The translations under genes and the position numbers were made by a program. The notes beneath the pieces are model-generated. The model did not search any database and was not told the DNA's origin. It was given only the letters and a program-made list of their open reading frames with translations. A stretch of 64,000 bases of DNA, taken from positions 372,001 to 436,000 of the forward strand of contig CAVYZH010000011.1 of assembly GCA_963772975.1 (NCBI GenBank), given 5' to 3'. Shown in pieces: positions 1 to 8,092 of this stretch. The stretch's first letter is position 1; each line of letters starts with the position of its first letter. This DNA is from AC-32 sp963772975. GTDB taxonomy: Bacteria; Actinomycetota; Thermoleophilia; Gaiellales; Gaiellaceae.

Positions 1-633
1 TCGCCGGCGCTCGACGCCGAGACGCGCGAGGCGATGGAGGCAGCCGCGGAACGCGCCTGCCGGGCGATCGGCTACCGCAACGCCGGCACGTTCGAGTTCC
101 TGCTCGGCCCGAATCGCAGCTTCTACTTCATCGAGCTGAACGCGCGACTCCAGGTCGAGCACCCGGTTACCGAGCTCGTCACCGGAATCGACATCGTCCG
201 CGAGCAGCTGCGCGTCGCGTCGGGCGAGCCGCTCGCGCACACCGGCCGCGCGCCCCGGCGGGGACACGCCGTCGAGGTGCGGCTGAACGCCGAGGACCCG
301 CGCAACGACTTCGCTCCGGCGCCGGGGCTCGTCACCCGCATGTGGCCGCCGCTCGGGCCGGGGGTGCGCCTCGACACACACGTCGAGGACGGCTACCTCG
401 TGCCGCCGTTCTACGACTCGCTGCTCGGCAAGCTGATCGTCTGGGACGAGACGCGGCCAGAGGCGATCGACCGGATGCTGCGAGCGCTGGGGGAGCTCGT
501 GCTAGAGGGCGTGCCGACGACGCGCGAGCTGGCGATCGACATTTTGCGCAGCGAGGAGTTCGCGAGCGGCCGCTACTCGACCGGCTTCCTGGCCGAGGTC
601 GCCGAGCGGCTGCCGGCGATCGTGGGCTCGTGA
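1..633 (+). CDS. accC: Acetyl/propionyl-CoA carboxylase biotin carboxylase subunit, C-terminal part (5' truncated by window edge)
   Basis: ATP-grasp biotin carboxylase, the subunit that carboxylates biotin on the BCCP carrier in the first step of fatty-acid synthesis. The frame is open from base 1, so the N-terminal domain and much of the ATP-grasp domain lie outside the window. The visible part has the family stretch FIELNARLQVEHPVTE, with the metal-binding Glu/Asn and the catalytic region, then the C-terminal biotin carboxylase domain (EVRLNAEDP, YDSLLGKLIVW). The stop overlaps the GTG of the next gene (GTGA), so the genes are translationally coupled. An accBC-asp23-nusB order is common in Gram-positive bacteria. 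Which acyl-CoA is carboxylated cannot be decided from this part. Confidence 0.93.
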   Translation, partial: SPALDAETREAMEAAAERACRAIGYRNAGTFEFLLGPNRSFYFIELNARLQVEHPVTELVTGIDIVREQLRVASGEPLAHTGRAPRRGHAVEVRLNAEDPRNDFAPAPGLVTRMWPPLGPGVRLDTHVEDGYLVPPFYDSLLGKLIVWDETRPEAIDRMLRALGELVLEGVPTTRELAIDILRSEEFASGRYSTGFLAEVAERLPAIVGS

Positions 634-935
634 CCGAGCCGCTCGTCGTTCGCGGACCCGAAGGGTCGATCACGCTGTCCGTGGCCGCCCTCACGGAGCT
701 CGTCGCAGGCGCAGCCCGCAGCGTCGAGGGCATCCGCCTGCGCCGGCCGCGGCGAGCGGTAGAGGTCCGACACGCTGAGGGTCGCGCGTCGGTTTCCCTC
801 GAGCTGGGCGCGGCGCCTGGCGCGGCGCTACCCGGGCTCGCGCGCGCCGTGCAGGAGCGGGTCGGCGAGGCGCTGGCGAAGGTCACCGGTCTCGAGGTCG
901 AGCGCGTGGACGTTGAGATCGCGGAGATCGGCTGA
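630..935 (+). CDS. Asp23/Gls24 family (DUF322) envelope stress protein
   Basis: 101-residue protein of the Asp23/Gls24 type, starting at a GTG that overlaps the accC stop. It opens with a short acidic strand followed by GSITLSVAALTELVAGAA, the usual beginning of the family, and ends with VTGLEVERVDVEIAEI, the typical final strand. Family members are cytoplasmic or membrane-associated proteins linked to envelope stress, and their biochemical role is poorly known. Assignment rests on the short motif pattern plus the accC/nusB context. The start is chosen because upstream codons in this frame lie inside accC. Confidence 0.75.
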   Translation: MTEPLVVRGPEGSITLSVAALTELVAGAARSVEGIRLRRPRRAVEVRHAEGRASVSLELGAAPGAALPGLARAVQERVGEALAKVTGLEVERVDVEIAEIG

Positions 936-1309
936 TGGCCGGCCGCCGCGCCGCGCGCCGCACCGCGCTTGTGCTGCTCTACCAGTGGGATGTCACCGGG
1001 CAGCAGCTGGCCTCGCTGTTCGACGGCGAGATCGACCCGTTCTCGCGCGAGCTCGCCGAGGCCGTGGTGGCGGAGCACGAGCAGCTCGACGCGCGGATCA
1101 CCGAGGCCGCCGACGAGTGGACGGCCGACAGGCTGGGCGCGCTCGAGCGCAACATCCTGCGCATGGCGATCCTGGAGCTCGACCGCGGCGAGGTGCCGCC
1201 CGAGGTGGCGATCGACGAGGCGGTAACGCTCGCCAAACGCTACTCGTCGGAAGATGCTGGGAGACTGGTGAACGGGATACTGGGAAGAATCGTCAAGGAG
1301 GCTGCATGA
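935..1309 (+). CDS. nusB: Transcription antitermination factor NusB
   Basis: 124-residue all-helical RNA-binding protein that joins NusE(S10), NusA and NusG in rRNA antitermination. It begins with RRAARRTALVLLYQWD, the family's first helix (arginine-rich with LLYQ), and has the C-terminal signature ERNILRMAILEL...EVAIDEAVTLAKRY followed by VNGILGRI. ATG overlaps the preceding stop (ATGA). Length is slightly short of the usual 130-160 residues but all conserved blocks are present. Confidence 0.95.
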   Translation: MAGRRAARRTALVLLYQWDVTGQQLASLFDGEIDPFSRELAEAVVAEHEQLDARITEAADEWTADRLGALERNILRMAILELDRGEVPPEVAIDEAVTLAKRYSSEDAGRLVNGILGRIVKEAA

Positions 1310-1494
1310 GCGACGCCGCAGAGGAGCGGCTGCGCAGCGCGGAGGAGCTGCTCGACCGGCTCGAGCGCACGCGCGCGAAGCTGGAGGAGACCAAGGACCC
1401 GGACGAGGCGATCGAGATCCTCTCCGAGCTCGCGGAGATCGCCAAGGAGGTCGAGGCGCAGCTGCAGCAGGCCAAGCGAGAGGCGGAGTCGTGA
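1306..1494 (+). CDS. Small coiled-coil protein in the xseB position (possible exonuclease VII small subunit)
   Basis: 62-residue, highly charged helical protein (ERLRSAEELLDRLERT...LAEIAKEVEAQLQQAKREAE). Its place between nusB and a prenyl synthase is where xseB sits in the Bacillus-type nusB-xseB-ispA cluster, and the second half (DEAIEILSELAEIAKEVEAQ) loosely follows the XseB helix pattern. No xseA is in the window and the match is weak, so a different small coiled-coil protein is quite possible. ATG overlaps the nusB end by 4 bp and the gene ends in a GTGA overlap with the next, so it is clearly an operon member. Confidence 0.6.
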   Translation: MSDAAEERLRSAEELLDRLERTRAKLEETKDPDEAIEILSELAEIAKEVEAQLQQAKREAES

Positions 1495-2261
1495 CCCCGC
1501 CTGAAGAGCTGCGCGCGCTTGTCGAGTCGTACCTGACCGAGCTCGCGCTGACGCCGGAGCTCGGCGGGCTCGAGGAGTCGATGCGTCACGCATTGGCGGG
1601 CGGCGGCAAGCGCATCCGGCCCGTCCTGTGCCTGGCGACGGCCGAAGCCGCGGGTGCGGATCCCGAGGCGGCGCTTCCGGCGGCGGCTGCGCTCGAGCTC
1701 GTGCACAACTTCTCGCTCGTCCACGACGACCTGCCGGCGCTGGACAATGACGAGCTGCGGCGCGGCCGGCCGAGCACCTGGGCCGCCTACGGCGAGGCGG
1801 TCGCCGTCTTGGCCGGTGACGCGCTCCTGGCCGAGGCCGTGCGGCTCGCGCTCTCGTATCCGTCGCCAGCGGTCGCCCGCGAGCTCGTGCAGGCGACGCT
1901 TGGGATGATCGGCGGGCAGTACCTCGACATCACCGGCGGCGGCGACGACCTGGCCGCGCTCCACCGGCTGAAGACCGGCTGCCTGTTCTCGGCCTCGGTC
2001 GCGTGCGCGCTCTGGGTGGCCGAGGTGCCGGAGTCGCAGCAACGGCCGTGGCGGGCCTTCGCGGACGAGGTCGGCCTGCTCTTCCAGATCGTGGACGACA
2101 TCCTCGACGAGGACGGCTACGTGCTCGAGCACGGCGCCGAGGGAGCTCGCGCCCGTGCGGACGAGGCCGCCGAACGGGCACAGGCGCGATTGGCGGAGAT
2201 CCCGGCCGACACCTCTGTGCTCGAGGGAATCGTCGCGGGCCTGGCCGCGCGCACGTCCTGA
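1491..2261 (+). CDS. Polyprenyl (farnesyl/geranylgeranyl-type) diphosphate synthase, short form
   Basis: Chain-elongating prenyltransferase that condenses IPP with allylic diphosphates. It carries the substrate-binding GGGKRIRPVL (about residue 37), the first aspartate-rich motif HDDLPALDND and the second FQIVDDILDE near residue 200. GTG start overlaps the previous stop. At 256 residues it is shorter than the usual 290-300: after the second Asp motif the segment that normally reads GK..GSD...K.TY is absent and the chain goes straight to a charged helix. The dxr and ispG genes later in the window supply its precursors by the DXP route. Product chain length cannot be read from sequence. Confidence 0.85.
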   Translation: MTPPEELRALVESYLTELALTPELGGLEESMRHALAGGGKRIRPVLCLATAEAAGADPEAALPAAAALELVHNFSLVHDDLPALDNDELRRGRPSTWAAYGEAVAVLAGDALLAEAVRLALSYPSPAVARELVQATLGMIGGQYLDITGGGDDLAALHRLKTGCLFSASVACALWVAEVPESQQRPWRAFADEVGLLFQIVDDILDEDGYVLEHGAEGARARADEAAERAQARLAEIPADTSVLEGIVAGLAARTS

Positions 2262-3022
2262 CCAGGAAGCGGCTTGACGTGCTGCTCGTCGAGCGCGGTC
2301 TCGCCGACAGCCGAGCCCAGGCGCAGGCGCTCGTGCTGGCCGGCCGCGTGCCCGGCTACGAGAAGGCGGGTCAGCAGGTCGACGACTCGGCGGAGCTGAC
2401 CGTGACCGAGCCGCCGCGGTTCGTCTCGCGCGGGGGCGAGAAGCTCGAGCACGCGCTGGAGTGGTTCGACGTCGAGGTGGCCGGGCGCAATGCGCTGGAC
2501 GTCGGCGCGTCGACCGGGGGCTTCACCGACGTGTTGCTCCAGCGCGGGGCGGCACGCGTGATCGCGCTCGATGTGGGTTACGGGCAGCTGCATCCGCGCA
2601 TCCGTGACGACCCGCGCGTGACCGTGCTCGAGCGAACGAACGTGCGCGAGACGACGGAGCTGCCGTTCGCGCCGCAGCTCGTGGTCTGCGACGTCTCGTT
2701 CGTCAGTGTGCGCAAGGCGCTGCCGCCGGCGCTGGCGCTCGCCGCGCCGGGCTGGGAGGCGGTCGTGCTCGTCAAGCCGCAGTTCGAGGCGGGGCGTAGA
2801 GACGCGCCGCGAGGGGTCGTGCGTGACCGCGAGGTGTGGCGGCGCGTGCTGCGCGAGGCTGCCGCGGACGCGCCGGCATGGGGGTCGCAGGTGTCCGGCG
2901 TCGTAGACTCCGGCCTGCCCGGCCCGAAGGGGAACCACGAGTTCTTCCTGCATCTCGTCCAGCGCGAGCGGCCGGAGAATCCCGATGAGCTCGAAGACTG
3001 GATCGACGACGCCACTGCCTGA
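2258..3022 (+). CDS. tlyA: TlyA-like rRNA 2'-O-methyltransferase, probable CTG start
   Basis: S4 RNA-binding domain (RLDVLLVERGLADSRAQAQ) followed by an FtsJ/RrmJ-type methyltransferase with the SAM loop LDVGASTGGFTD and the K-D-K-E elements RGGEKLEHAL, VLVKPQFE and GNHEFF. Known members methylate 16S/23S rRNA and influence capreomycin susceptibility. No ATG, GTG or TTG exists upstream in frame; the first GTG (2279) would cut seven residues off the S4 domain. A CTG at 2258 forms a CTGA overlap with the upstream stop and gives the normal N-terminus, so it is taken as the start. The S4 middle reads VPGYEKAGQQ. Confidence 0.9.
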   Translation: MTRKRLDVLLVERGLADSRAQAQALVLAGRVPGYEKAGQQVDDSAELTVTEPPRFVSRGGEKLEHALEWFDVEVAGRNALDVGASTGGFTDVLLQRGAARVIALDVGYGQLHPRIRDDPRVTVLERTNVRETTELPFAPQLVVCDVSFVSVRKALPPALALAAPGWEAVVLVKPQFEAGRRDAPRGVVRDREVWRRVLREAAADAPAWGSQVSGVVDSGLPGPKGNHEFFLHLVQRERPENPDELEDWIDDATA

Positions 3023-3842
3023 GATCAAACGGGTCGCCGTGATCACCCACGGCCATGCCGAGACGAGCGGCGAAACGCTCGAGCAGCTTCGCGCGCTCGC
3101 CGATGACCGGATCGAGCTGCTGCTGCCGGACGAGGAGGCGGCCAAGCACGGCGACGGCGGTGGCGCCGACGTCACCACGGCCGACCTCGCCGTCGTGCTC
3201 GGCGGCGACGGCACGATGCTGCGGGCACTGAGGCGCTTCCTCGGCACGGGCGTGCCCGTAATCGGCGTCAACCTCGGGCGCGTCGGCTTCCTCACCTCGA
3301 TCGAGGCGGGCTCCCTCGAGGAGGGCCTCCGCCGCGCGTTCTCCGGGGAGCTCGAGCTCGTCGAGCTGCCAGCGCTGGAGGTGTCGGCCGGCGGCGAACG
3401 GTGGCTGGCGGTCAACGACATGGTTGTCGCCAGCTCGACGATCGGCCGGATGATCGAGCTCGGCTGGGCGATCGGCGGCGAGGATCTCGGCCTGCAGCCC
3501 TGCGACGGCTTAATCTGCTCGACGCCGTCCGGCTCGACCGCGTACAACCTCTCGAACGGCGGCCCGGTGCTGGTCTGGGGGCTCGACGCGATGGCGATCA
3601 CCTTCGTCGCGCCGCACTCGCTGTTTGCGCGGCCGCTGGTGGTACCGCGTGGACGGGCGCTGACCGTCACGAACCGCACGCCCGGTGTGAGCGCGACCGT
3701 GCTCGCCGACGGTCGGCAGGTGCGCGAGCTGGTGCCCGGCGACCAGGTCGAAGCGCGGCTCGCGGAACAGCGCAGCCTGCTGGCGACGCTCCCGGAGAGC
3801 ACCTTCTTCAGCCGCTACCGGCGCACGTTCGTCTCCGAATAG
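2985..3842 (+). CDS. nadK: NAD kinase
   Basis: Phosphorylates NAD to NADP using ATP or polyphosphate. Diagnostic blocks are VVLGGDGTMLRA (about residue 70), NLGRVGFLT and the glycine/serine loop TPSGSTAYNLSNGGP. The ATG lies 38 bp inside tlyA; a shorter start near 3039 would also keep the domain. The pair tlyA-nadK-recN is the order found in mycobacteria and Bacillus. Length (285 residues) is normal. Confidence 0.96.
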   Translation: MSSKTGSTTPLPEIKRVAVITHGHAETSGETLEQLRALADDRIELLLPDEEAAKHGDGGGADVTTADLAVVLGGDGTMLRALRRFLGTGVPVIGVNLGRVGFLTSIEAGSLEEGLRRAFSGELELVELPALEVSAGGERWLAVNDMVVASSTIGRMIELGWAIGGEDLGLQPCDGLICSTPSGSTAYNLSNGGPVLVWGLDAMAITFVAPHSLFARPLVVPRGRALTVTNRTPGVSATVLADGRQVRELVPGDQVEARLAEQRSLLATLPESTFFSRYRRTFVSE

Positions 3843-3903
3843 GAATCGGCACACATTCGGCATGATCCCGTCACACCTGCGTGCGTCTCGGGCCGGTACC
3901 GTC
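3841..3903 (-). repeat. Dispersed intergenic repeat family 1, copy A
   Basis: Read on the minus strand this stretch runs from GACGGTACC to TGTGAC...ATGCCGAAT...TGCCGATT and aligns with the intergenic copy at 38976-39038 (same GACGGTACC, same TGTGAC, and 21 of the following 29 bases identical). It shares the TGTGAC...TGCCG core with copies at 13444 and 46389. It lies between nadK and recN. Function unknown. Confidence 0.6.
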
Positions 3904-3988
3904 CCTAACCCCCTCCCACCCAGGGGCGCGCGTGAACAAGAACCCGTCGCGGCGGTTTTGGCCGGTCGCCGCCCGCGGCCGGCGGACG

Positions 3989-3994
3989 TAGCAT
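3989..3994 (+). promoter_or_regulatory. Candidate -10 element for leaderless recN
   Basis: TAGCAT ends 6 nt before the GTG of recN, with no Shine-Dalgarno in between. The same spacing recurs upstream of many genes here, so transcription probably begins at or next to the start codon. No convincing -35 hexamer is seen. Confidence 0.4.
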
Positions 3995-4000
3995 CCAGGC

Positions 4001-5635
4001 GTGCTTCGCCGGCTCCGCATCGAGAATCTCGTCCTGATCCGCGAGGCCGAGCTCGCGCTCGCGCCCGGGCTGAACGCAATCACGGGCGAAACCGGCGCTG
4101 GGAAGACGATCCTGGCGCAGGCGATCGGACTCCTCCTCGGCGCCCGCGGCGACGTCGCCTTTGTCGGCCCGGACGGCGACGAGGCCTACGTCGAGGTCGA
4201 GCTGGAGCCGCCGCCCCGCTTCTTCGACGACGAGGAGACCGCCGCGCTCGCCGAGTTGAGGCCCGAAGACGAGGAGGGACTCGTGCTCGCCCGACGCGTC
4301 TTTCCCGACGGCCGCACACGCGCCTACGCCTGGGGCCGCAGCGCCGCCCGTGAAGACGTGGCGGCCGCGGCGGAGCGGCTGGTCGCGATGTCCGGGCAGT
4401 TCGAGCAGCGCCGCCTCGCGCGGCCCGCCTACCAGCTCGACCTACTCGACGGCTTCGCCGGCGAGGAGCAGCTCAGGCGCCGCGCCGCGCTGCGAACGGG
4501 CTGGCGCGAGCTCGGCGCCGCGCGACGGCGGCACGACGAGCTGACCCGCGACGCGGCGGCTGTCGAGGCTCGTCTCGCCGAGCTGCGCGCGCTCGTCGAG
4601 GACACCGACGGGCTCGAGCCCGGCAGCGAGGAGAGCCTCCGCGCTGAGCGCGAGCGTCTTCGTCACGTCACCGAACTGGCGGAAGGCGTCGCGGCCGCCG
4701 GTGAGGCGCTGGCTCCCGAGGAGGGCGAGGGCGCCGCGGGCCTCATGGCGCTTGCCGAGCGGGCGATCGCACCGCTGGAGCGGCTCGCGCCGGAGCTCGA
4801 GCGTGCCGGGAACGAGCTACGCGACGTCGAGCTGCGGTTGCGCGAGACGGCGTCGGAGCTCCGCAGGTTCCTCGCCTCGCTCGAGGCGGAGCCCGACCGG
4901 CTCGAGCAGGTCGAGTCCGAGCTCGACCGGATCGCCGAGACGAGGCGCCGCTTCCGCTGCGAGAGCTACGAGGAGCTGCTGGCGCGCGCCGCCGAGGCGA
5001 GAGTCGAGCTCGAGGCGCTGGATGGCGGGGCCGATCCAGCCGCCGCTGCTGCGCAAGTGCTCGCCGACGCAGAGACCAAGGTCGCCGTGCTTGCCGACGA
5101 GCTGGGCGCCGCCCGCCGCGACGCGGCCGATCCCTTTGCGGCGGGGGTGGCGCAGGAGCTGCAGGGCATCGGCCTGGGCGAGGGCGAGTTCCGCGTCGAG
5201 CTGGGCGAGCGCGAGCCGTCGGCGAGCGGCGCAGACGGAGTCTCGTTCCTGATCCGGCCGAACGCGGGGCTGCCGTTCGCGCCCGTGGCCGAGACCGCCT
5301 CGGGCGGCGAGCTCTCGCGGATCGCCCTCGCGATCGCAGCGGTTGGCGGCGGCGAGACGATGGTCTTCGACGAGATCGACGCCGGCATCGGCGGCCAGAC
5401 CGCGCACGCGGTCGGTGAGACGCTCCGCCGCTTGGCCGAGCGCGCGCAGGTCGTGACGATCACGCACCTGCCGCAGATCGCTTCGCTCGCCGACCGCCAC
5501 TTCCGCGTCGAGAAGGTTCCCGGCGACCCGACGCACACGACGATCGTGGAGCTCGGGGACGACGAGCGGCGCGAGGAGCTGCAGCGGATGCTCGGCGGCG
5601 AGCAGTTCATCGCCGCCGTTCAGCAGGAGCGATGA
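4001..5635 (+). CDS. recN: DNA repair protein RecN
   Basis: SMC-like ATPase acting early in double-strand break repair. Walker A GETGAGKT is at residues 29-36, a long coiled coil occupies roughly residues 150-370, the ABC signature reads TASGGELSRIALAI and Walker B is VFDEIDAGIGG (about 455-465), followed by the ITHLPQIA switch. GTG start follows a TAGCAT hexamer at 6 nt. 544 residues is normal. Its stop overlaps the steA ATG. Confidence 0.96.
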   Translation: MLRRLRIENLVLIREAELALAPGLNAITGETGAGKTILAQAIGLLLGARGDVAFVGPDGDEAYVEVELEPPPRFFDDEETAALAELRPEDEEGLVLARRVFPDGRTRAYAWGRSAAREDVAAAAERLVAMSGQFEQRRLARPAYQLDLLDGFAGEEQLRRRAALRTGWRELGAARRRHDELTRDAAAVEARLAELRALVEDTDGLEPGSEESLRAERERLRHVTELAEGVAAAGEALAPEEGEGAAGLMALAERAIAPLERLAPELERAGNELRDVELRLRETASELRRFLASLEAEPDRLEQVESELDRIAETRRRFRCESYEELLARAAEARVELEALDGGADPAAAAAQVLADAETKVAVLADELGAARRDAADPFAAGVAQELQGIGLGEGEFRVELGEREPSASGADGVSFLIRPNAGLPFAPVAETASGGELSRIALAIAAVGGGETMVFDEIDAGIGGQTAHAVGETLRRLAERAQVVTITHLPQIASLADRHFRVEKVPGDPTHTTIVELGDDERREELQRMLGGEQFIAAVQQER

Positions 5636-6765
5636 GCTTCGTCGAGTTCACGGGCCGCGCTCGCCTCGGCCGCCGCACCAAGAACCTCGTCGGCCGCCTC
5701 GGGCCGGCCGACGTCGCGATCATCGACCACCAGGACATCGACCGCGTCTCGGCCGAGGAGCTGCTCGAGTCCGGCGTGCGCGTCGTCGTGAACGTGGCGC
5801 GCTCGCAGACCGGCCGCTTCCCGAATCCCGGGCCGCTGCTGCTCGTACGGGGTGGGGTGCGGCTGATCGACGCTCCCGGCGCGCCACTGTTCGACGAGCT
5901 CAGCGATGGTGAGGACGTCAGCGTCCGTGGCGCCAGCGTCTTCCGCAACGGCAGCTGCCTCGCGAATGGCCGGACGCTCGGGGCCGAGGAGCTCGCGCGC
6001 GCGCTGGCCGAGCAGCAGAGCCGGGTGACCGAGGCGCTCGAAGGCTTCGCCGAGAACACGCTCCGCTACCTGCGCGACGAGGGGCGCCTGCTCACGGAGG
6101 GCGTCGAGTTTCCGCCGCTCGAGACGCGCTTCCGCGACCGGCACGCGCTCGTCGTCGCGCGCGGGCCCGGCCACAAGCGCGACCTGGCGATCGTCCGGCC
6201 GTACGTGCGCGACTTCAAGCCGGTGCTCGTCGGCGTCGACGGCGGCGCCGACGCGCTGCTGGCCGCAGGGATGAAGCCGCACGTGATCGTCGGCGACATG
6301 GATTCGGTCTCCGACGACGCGCTGCGCTGCGGGGCCGAGCTGGTCGTCCACGCGTACCGCGACGGCGCCGCCCCGGGAGCCCCGCGGCTCGACCGCCTCG
6401 AGCTGCGGTACGCGTCGGTCTCGGCGCCGGGGATCAGCGAGGACATTGCGCTGCTGCTGGCGTTCGAGAAGGGCGCAGAGCTGATCGTCGCCGTCGGGAC
6501 GCACTTCAACCTAACCGAGTTCCTCGAGCGCGACCGCGCCGGTATGTCCTCGACCTTCGTGACCCGGCTGAAGGTGGGGGAGATCCTGATCGACGCAAAG
6601 GGCGTCTCCCGCCTCGTCAGCCGCCAGGTGGGGCTCTGGCCGCTGATCCTCTTCGCGGTCGCCGGCCTCGGCGCTGTCGTCGTGGCGGTCGTCGCCTCGC
6701 CGGGGCTCCGTCACTTCATCGGCCTGCTCAGCCAGCGGATCCGGGACCTGCTCGGCCTCGGGTAG
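5632..6765 (+). CDS. steA: SteA-like cytokinetic ring protein (thiamin-pyrophosphokinase-like fold)
   Basis: 377-residue homologue of mycobacterial Rv1697/SteA. The middle contains the pyrophosphokinase-like blocks VGVDGGADALL and VIVGDMDSVSDDAL (about residues 205-225), and one membrane segment lies near residues 333-357 (LWPLILFAVAGLG). In corynebacteria SteA and SteB cooperate in daughter-cell separation and cell-wall hydrolase control. The SteB-like gene lies one gene downstream, so the pair is conserved. ATG overlaps recN by 4 bp. Enzymatic activity of this group has not been shown, to my knowledge. Confidence 0.85.
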   Translation: MSFVEFTGRARLGRRTKNLVGRLGPADVAIIDHQDIDRVSAEELLESGVRVVVNVARSQTGRFPNPGPLLLVRGGVRLIDAPGAPLFDELSDGEDVSVRGASVFRNGSCLANGRTLGAEELARALAEQQSRVTEALEGFAENTLRYLRDEGRLLTEGVEFPPLETRFRDRHALVVARGPGHKRDLAIVRPYVRDFKPVLVGVDGGADALLAAGMKPHVIVGDMDSVSDDALRCGAELVVHAYRDGAAPGAPRLDRLELRYASVSAPGISEDIALLLAFEKGAELIVAVGTHFNLTEFLERDRAGMSSTFVTRLKVGEILIDAKGVSRLVSRQVGLWPLILFAVAGLGAVVVAVVASPGLRHFIGLLSQRIRDLLGLG

Positions 6766-6777
6766 CGTCGGGCAACC

Positions 6778-7200
6778 GTGCCGACCTACACCGCCCGCAA
6801 GGAGCTGCTTGCGCCGCTCGAGGACGTCTGGCTCTTCCTCGCCGAGCCGCACCATCTGTCCGACTGGTGGCCGGGTGTGGCCGCCGTCGCGCCCGACCGG
6901 CGCGGCCTCGCACCCGCGGCGCGCTGGAAGCTGCACGCGCCGATGCGGCCCTCGCTCTTGCGCCGCCCGGCCTCGGAGTCGACGCTCCAGGTGATCGAGG
7001 TCGAGCCGCCGATGCGCGTCACGTGGTACATGACCACCGAGCGCCTCGACGTCGAGATCCGGCTCGAGGACGCGGGCAACCACCACACGAACGTCGAGCT
7101 CACGGTCAGCGGGCCGTTCATGGTCGGACTGCGCCGTTCCTTCCCCCGGACGGCGCTCAATCGCCTCTACGCCCTGTGCCAGACTGCGGCCGAAATCTGA
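6778..7200 (+). CDS. SRPBCC-fold (polyketide cyclase/START-like) protein
   Basis: 140-residue hydrophobic-pocket protein of the SRPBCC superfamily: N-terminal APLEDVWLFLAEPHHLSDWWPG, the typical W-rich loop, then strands ending in VELTVSGPF and a long C-terminal helix. Ligand unknown. It sits between steA and the steB/mctB-like gene. GTG start is preceded at 9 nt by TAGCGT, a candidate -10 element. Confidence 0.75.
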   Translation: MPTYTARKELLAPLEDVWLFLAEPHHLSDWWPGVAAVAPDRRGLAPAARWKLHAPMRPSLLRRPASESTLQVIEVEPPMRVTWYMTTERLDVEIRLEDAGNHHTNVELTVSGPFMVGLRRSFPRTALNRLYALCQTAAEI

Positions 7201-7201
7201 G

Positions 7202-8092
7202 ATGTTCGACCTCCGCTACCACGTCGCCTCGCTGGCGGCCGTCTTCCTCGCGCTGATCATCGGGATCCTGGTCGGCGTCGGCATCTCCGACCGTGGCCTT
7301 GTCGACAGCGCGAAGACGAAATTCCTCCAGGACGAGGTCGCGAGCCTCCAGCACCGGCTCGACAACAAGTCGACCCAGAAGGCCGACCAGGCACGCGACC
7401 GGGTGGCGGCGCAGACGTTCATCAACGAGACCTACCCGGCGCTCGCTCACAACCGGCTGAAGGGCAAGCAGGTCGCGGTCGTGTACGTCGGCTCGGATAC
7501 GGGGGCCATCCGCTCCTCGGTCGACGGCGCGCTGAGGGACGCCGGGGCGCAGCAAGTGCGGCTGCGGGCGCTGAAGGTGCCGATCGACGCCAAGCAGCTG
7601 GACGCAGCGCTCAAGGGCCAGCCTGCCGCGGCCGGCCTGCGCGGGAAGGCCAACTTCGAAGCCCTCGGCCGCGCACTCGGACAGGAGCTCGTGCTCGGTG
7701 GGGACACGCCGCTCTGGGATTCGCTTACCGGGGCGCTGATCGAGCATCAGGACGGCGGCACCCAGATGCCGGCGGACGGCGTGGTCGTCATGCGCACCGC
7801 CAGGCCGCAGAGCGGCGCGACATCGAAGTTCCTGCTCGGGTTGTACGAGGGGCTCGGCTCGACCAGCGCGCCCGCGGTCGGCGCCGAGCAGACCGACACG
7901 GCCGACTCGGCGATCGCAATCTTCCGGCGGGGCGGCCTTTCGACGGTGGACGACGTGGACACCCGGGTCGGGCGGCTCGCCCTACTGCTCCTCCTCGCCG
8001 GCCAGCCGGCTGGACAGTACGGCGTGAAGGACTCGGCCACGGACGGGGCGTTGCCGCCGCTGCCAGCCGGGGCGTCCGCAGCGGGTGGCTGA
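7202..8092 (+). CDS. steB: MctB/SteB-family membrane-anchored protein
   Basis: Starts MFDLRYHVASLAAVFLAL, the hallmark N-terminus of the Rv1698 family (called MctB, a putative copper channel, in mycobacteria and SteB in corynebacteria). One N-terminal membrane helix (about residues 8-30) is followed by a coiled coil (LQDEVASLQHRLDN) and an extracytoplasmic domain. Context with SteA supports a role in envelope/septum physiology over copper transport, but this is inference. ATG starts 1 nt after the previous stop. Confidence 0.85.
   Translation: MFDLRYHVASLAAVFLALIIGILVGVGISDRGLVDSAKTKFLQDEVASLQHRLDNKSTQKADQARDRVAAQTFINETYPALAHNRLKGKQVAVVYVGSDTGAIRSSVDGALRDAGAQQVRLRALKVPIDAKQLDAALKGQPAAAGLRGKANFEALGRALGQELVLGGDTPLWDSLTGALIEHQDGGTQMPADGVVVMRTARPQSGATSKFLLGLYEGLGSTSAPAVGAEQTDTADSAIAIFRRGGLSTVDDVDTRVGRLALLLLLAGQPAGQYGVKDSATDGALPPLPAGASAAGG

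Noticed and set aside
7202..8092. Calling this gene a copper transporter
   Set aside because: The family name comes from one mycobacterial member; the pairing with SteA supports an envelope/division role at least as well.
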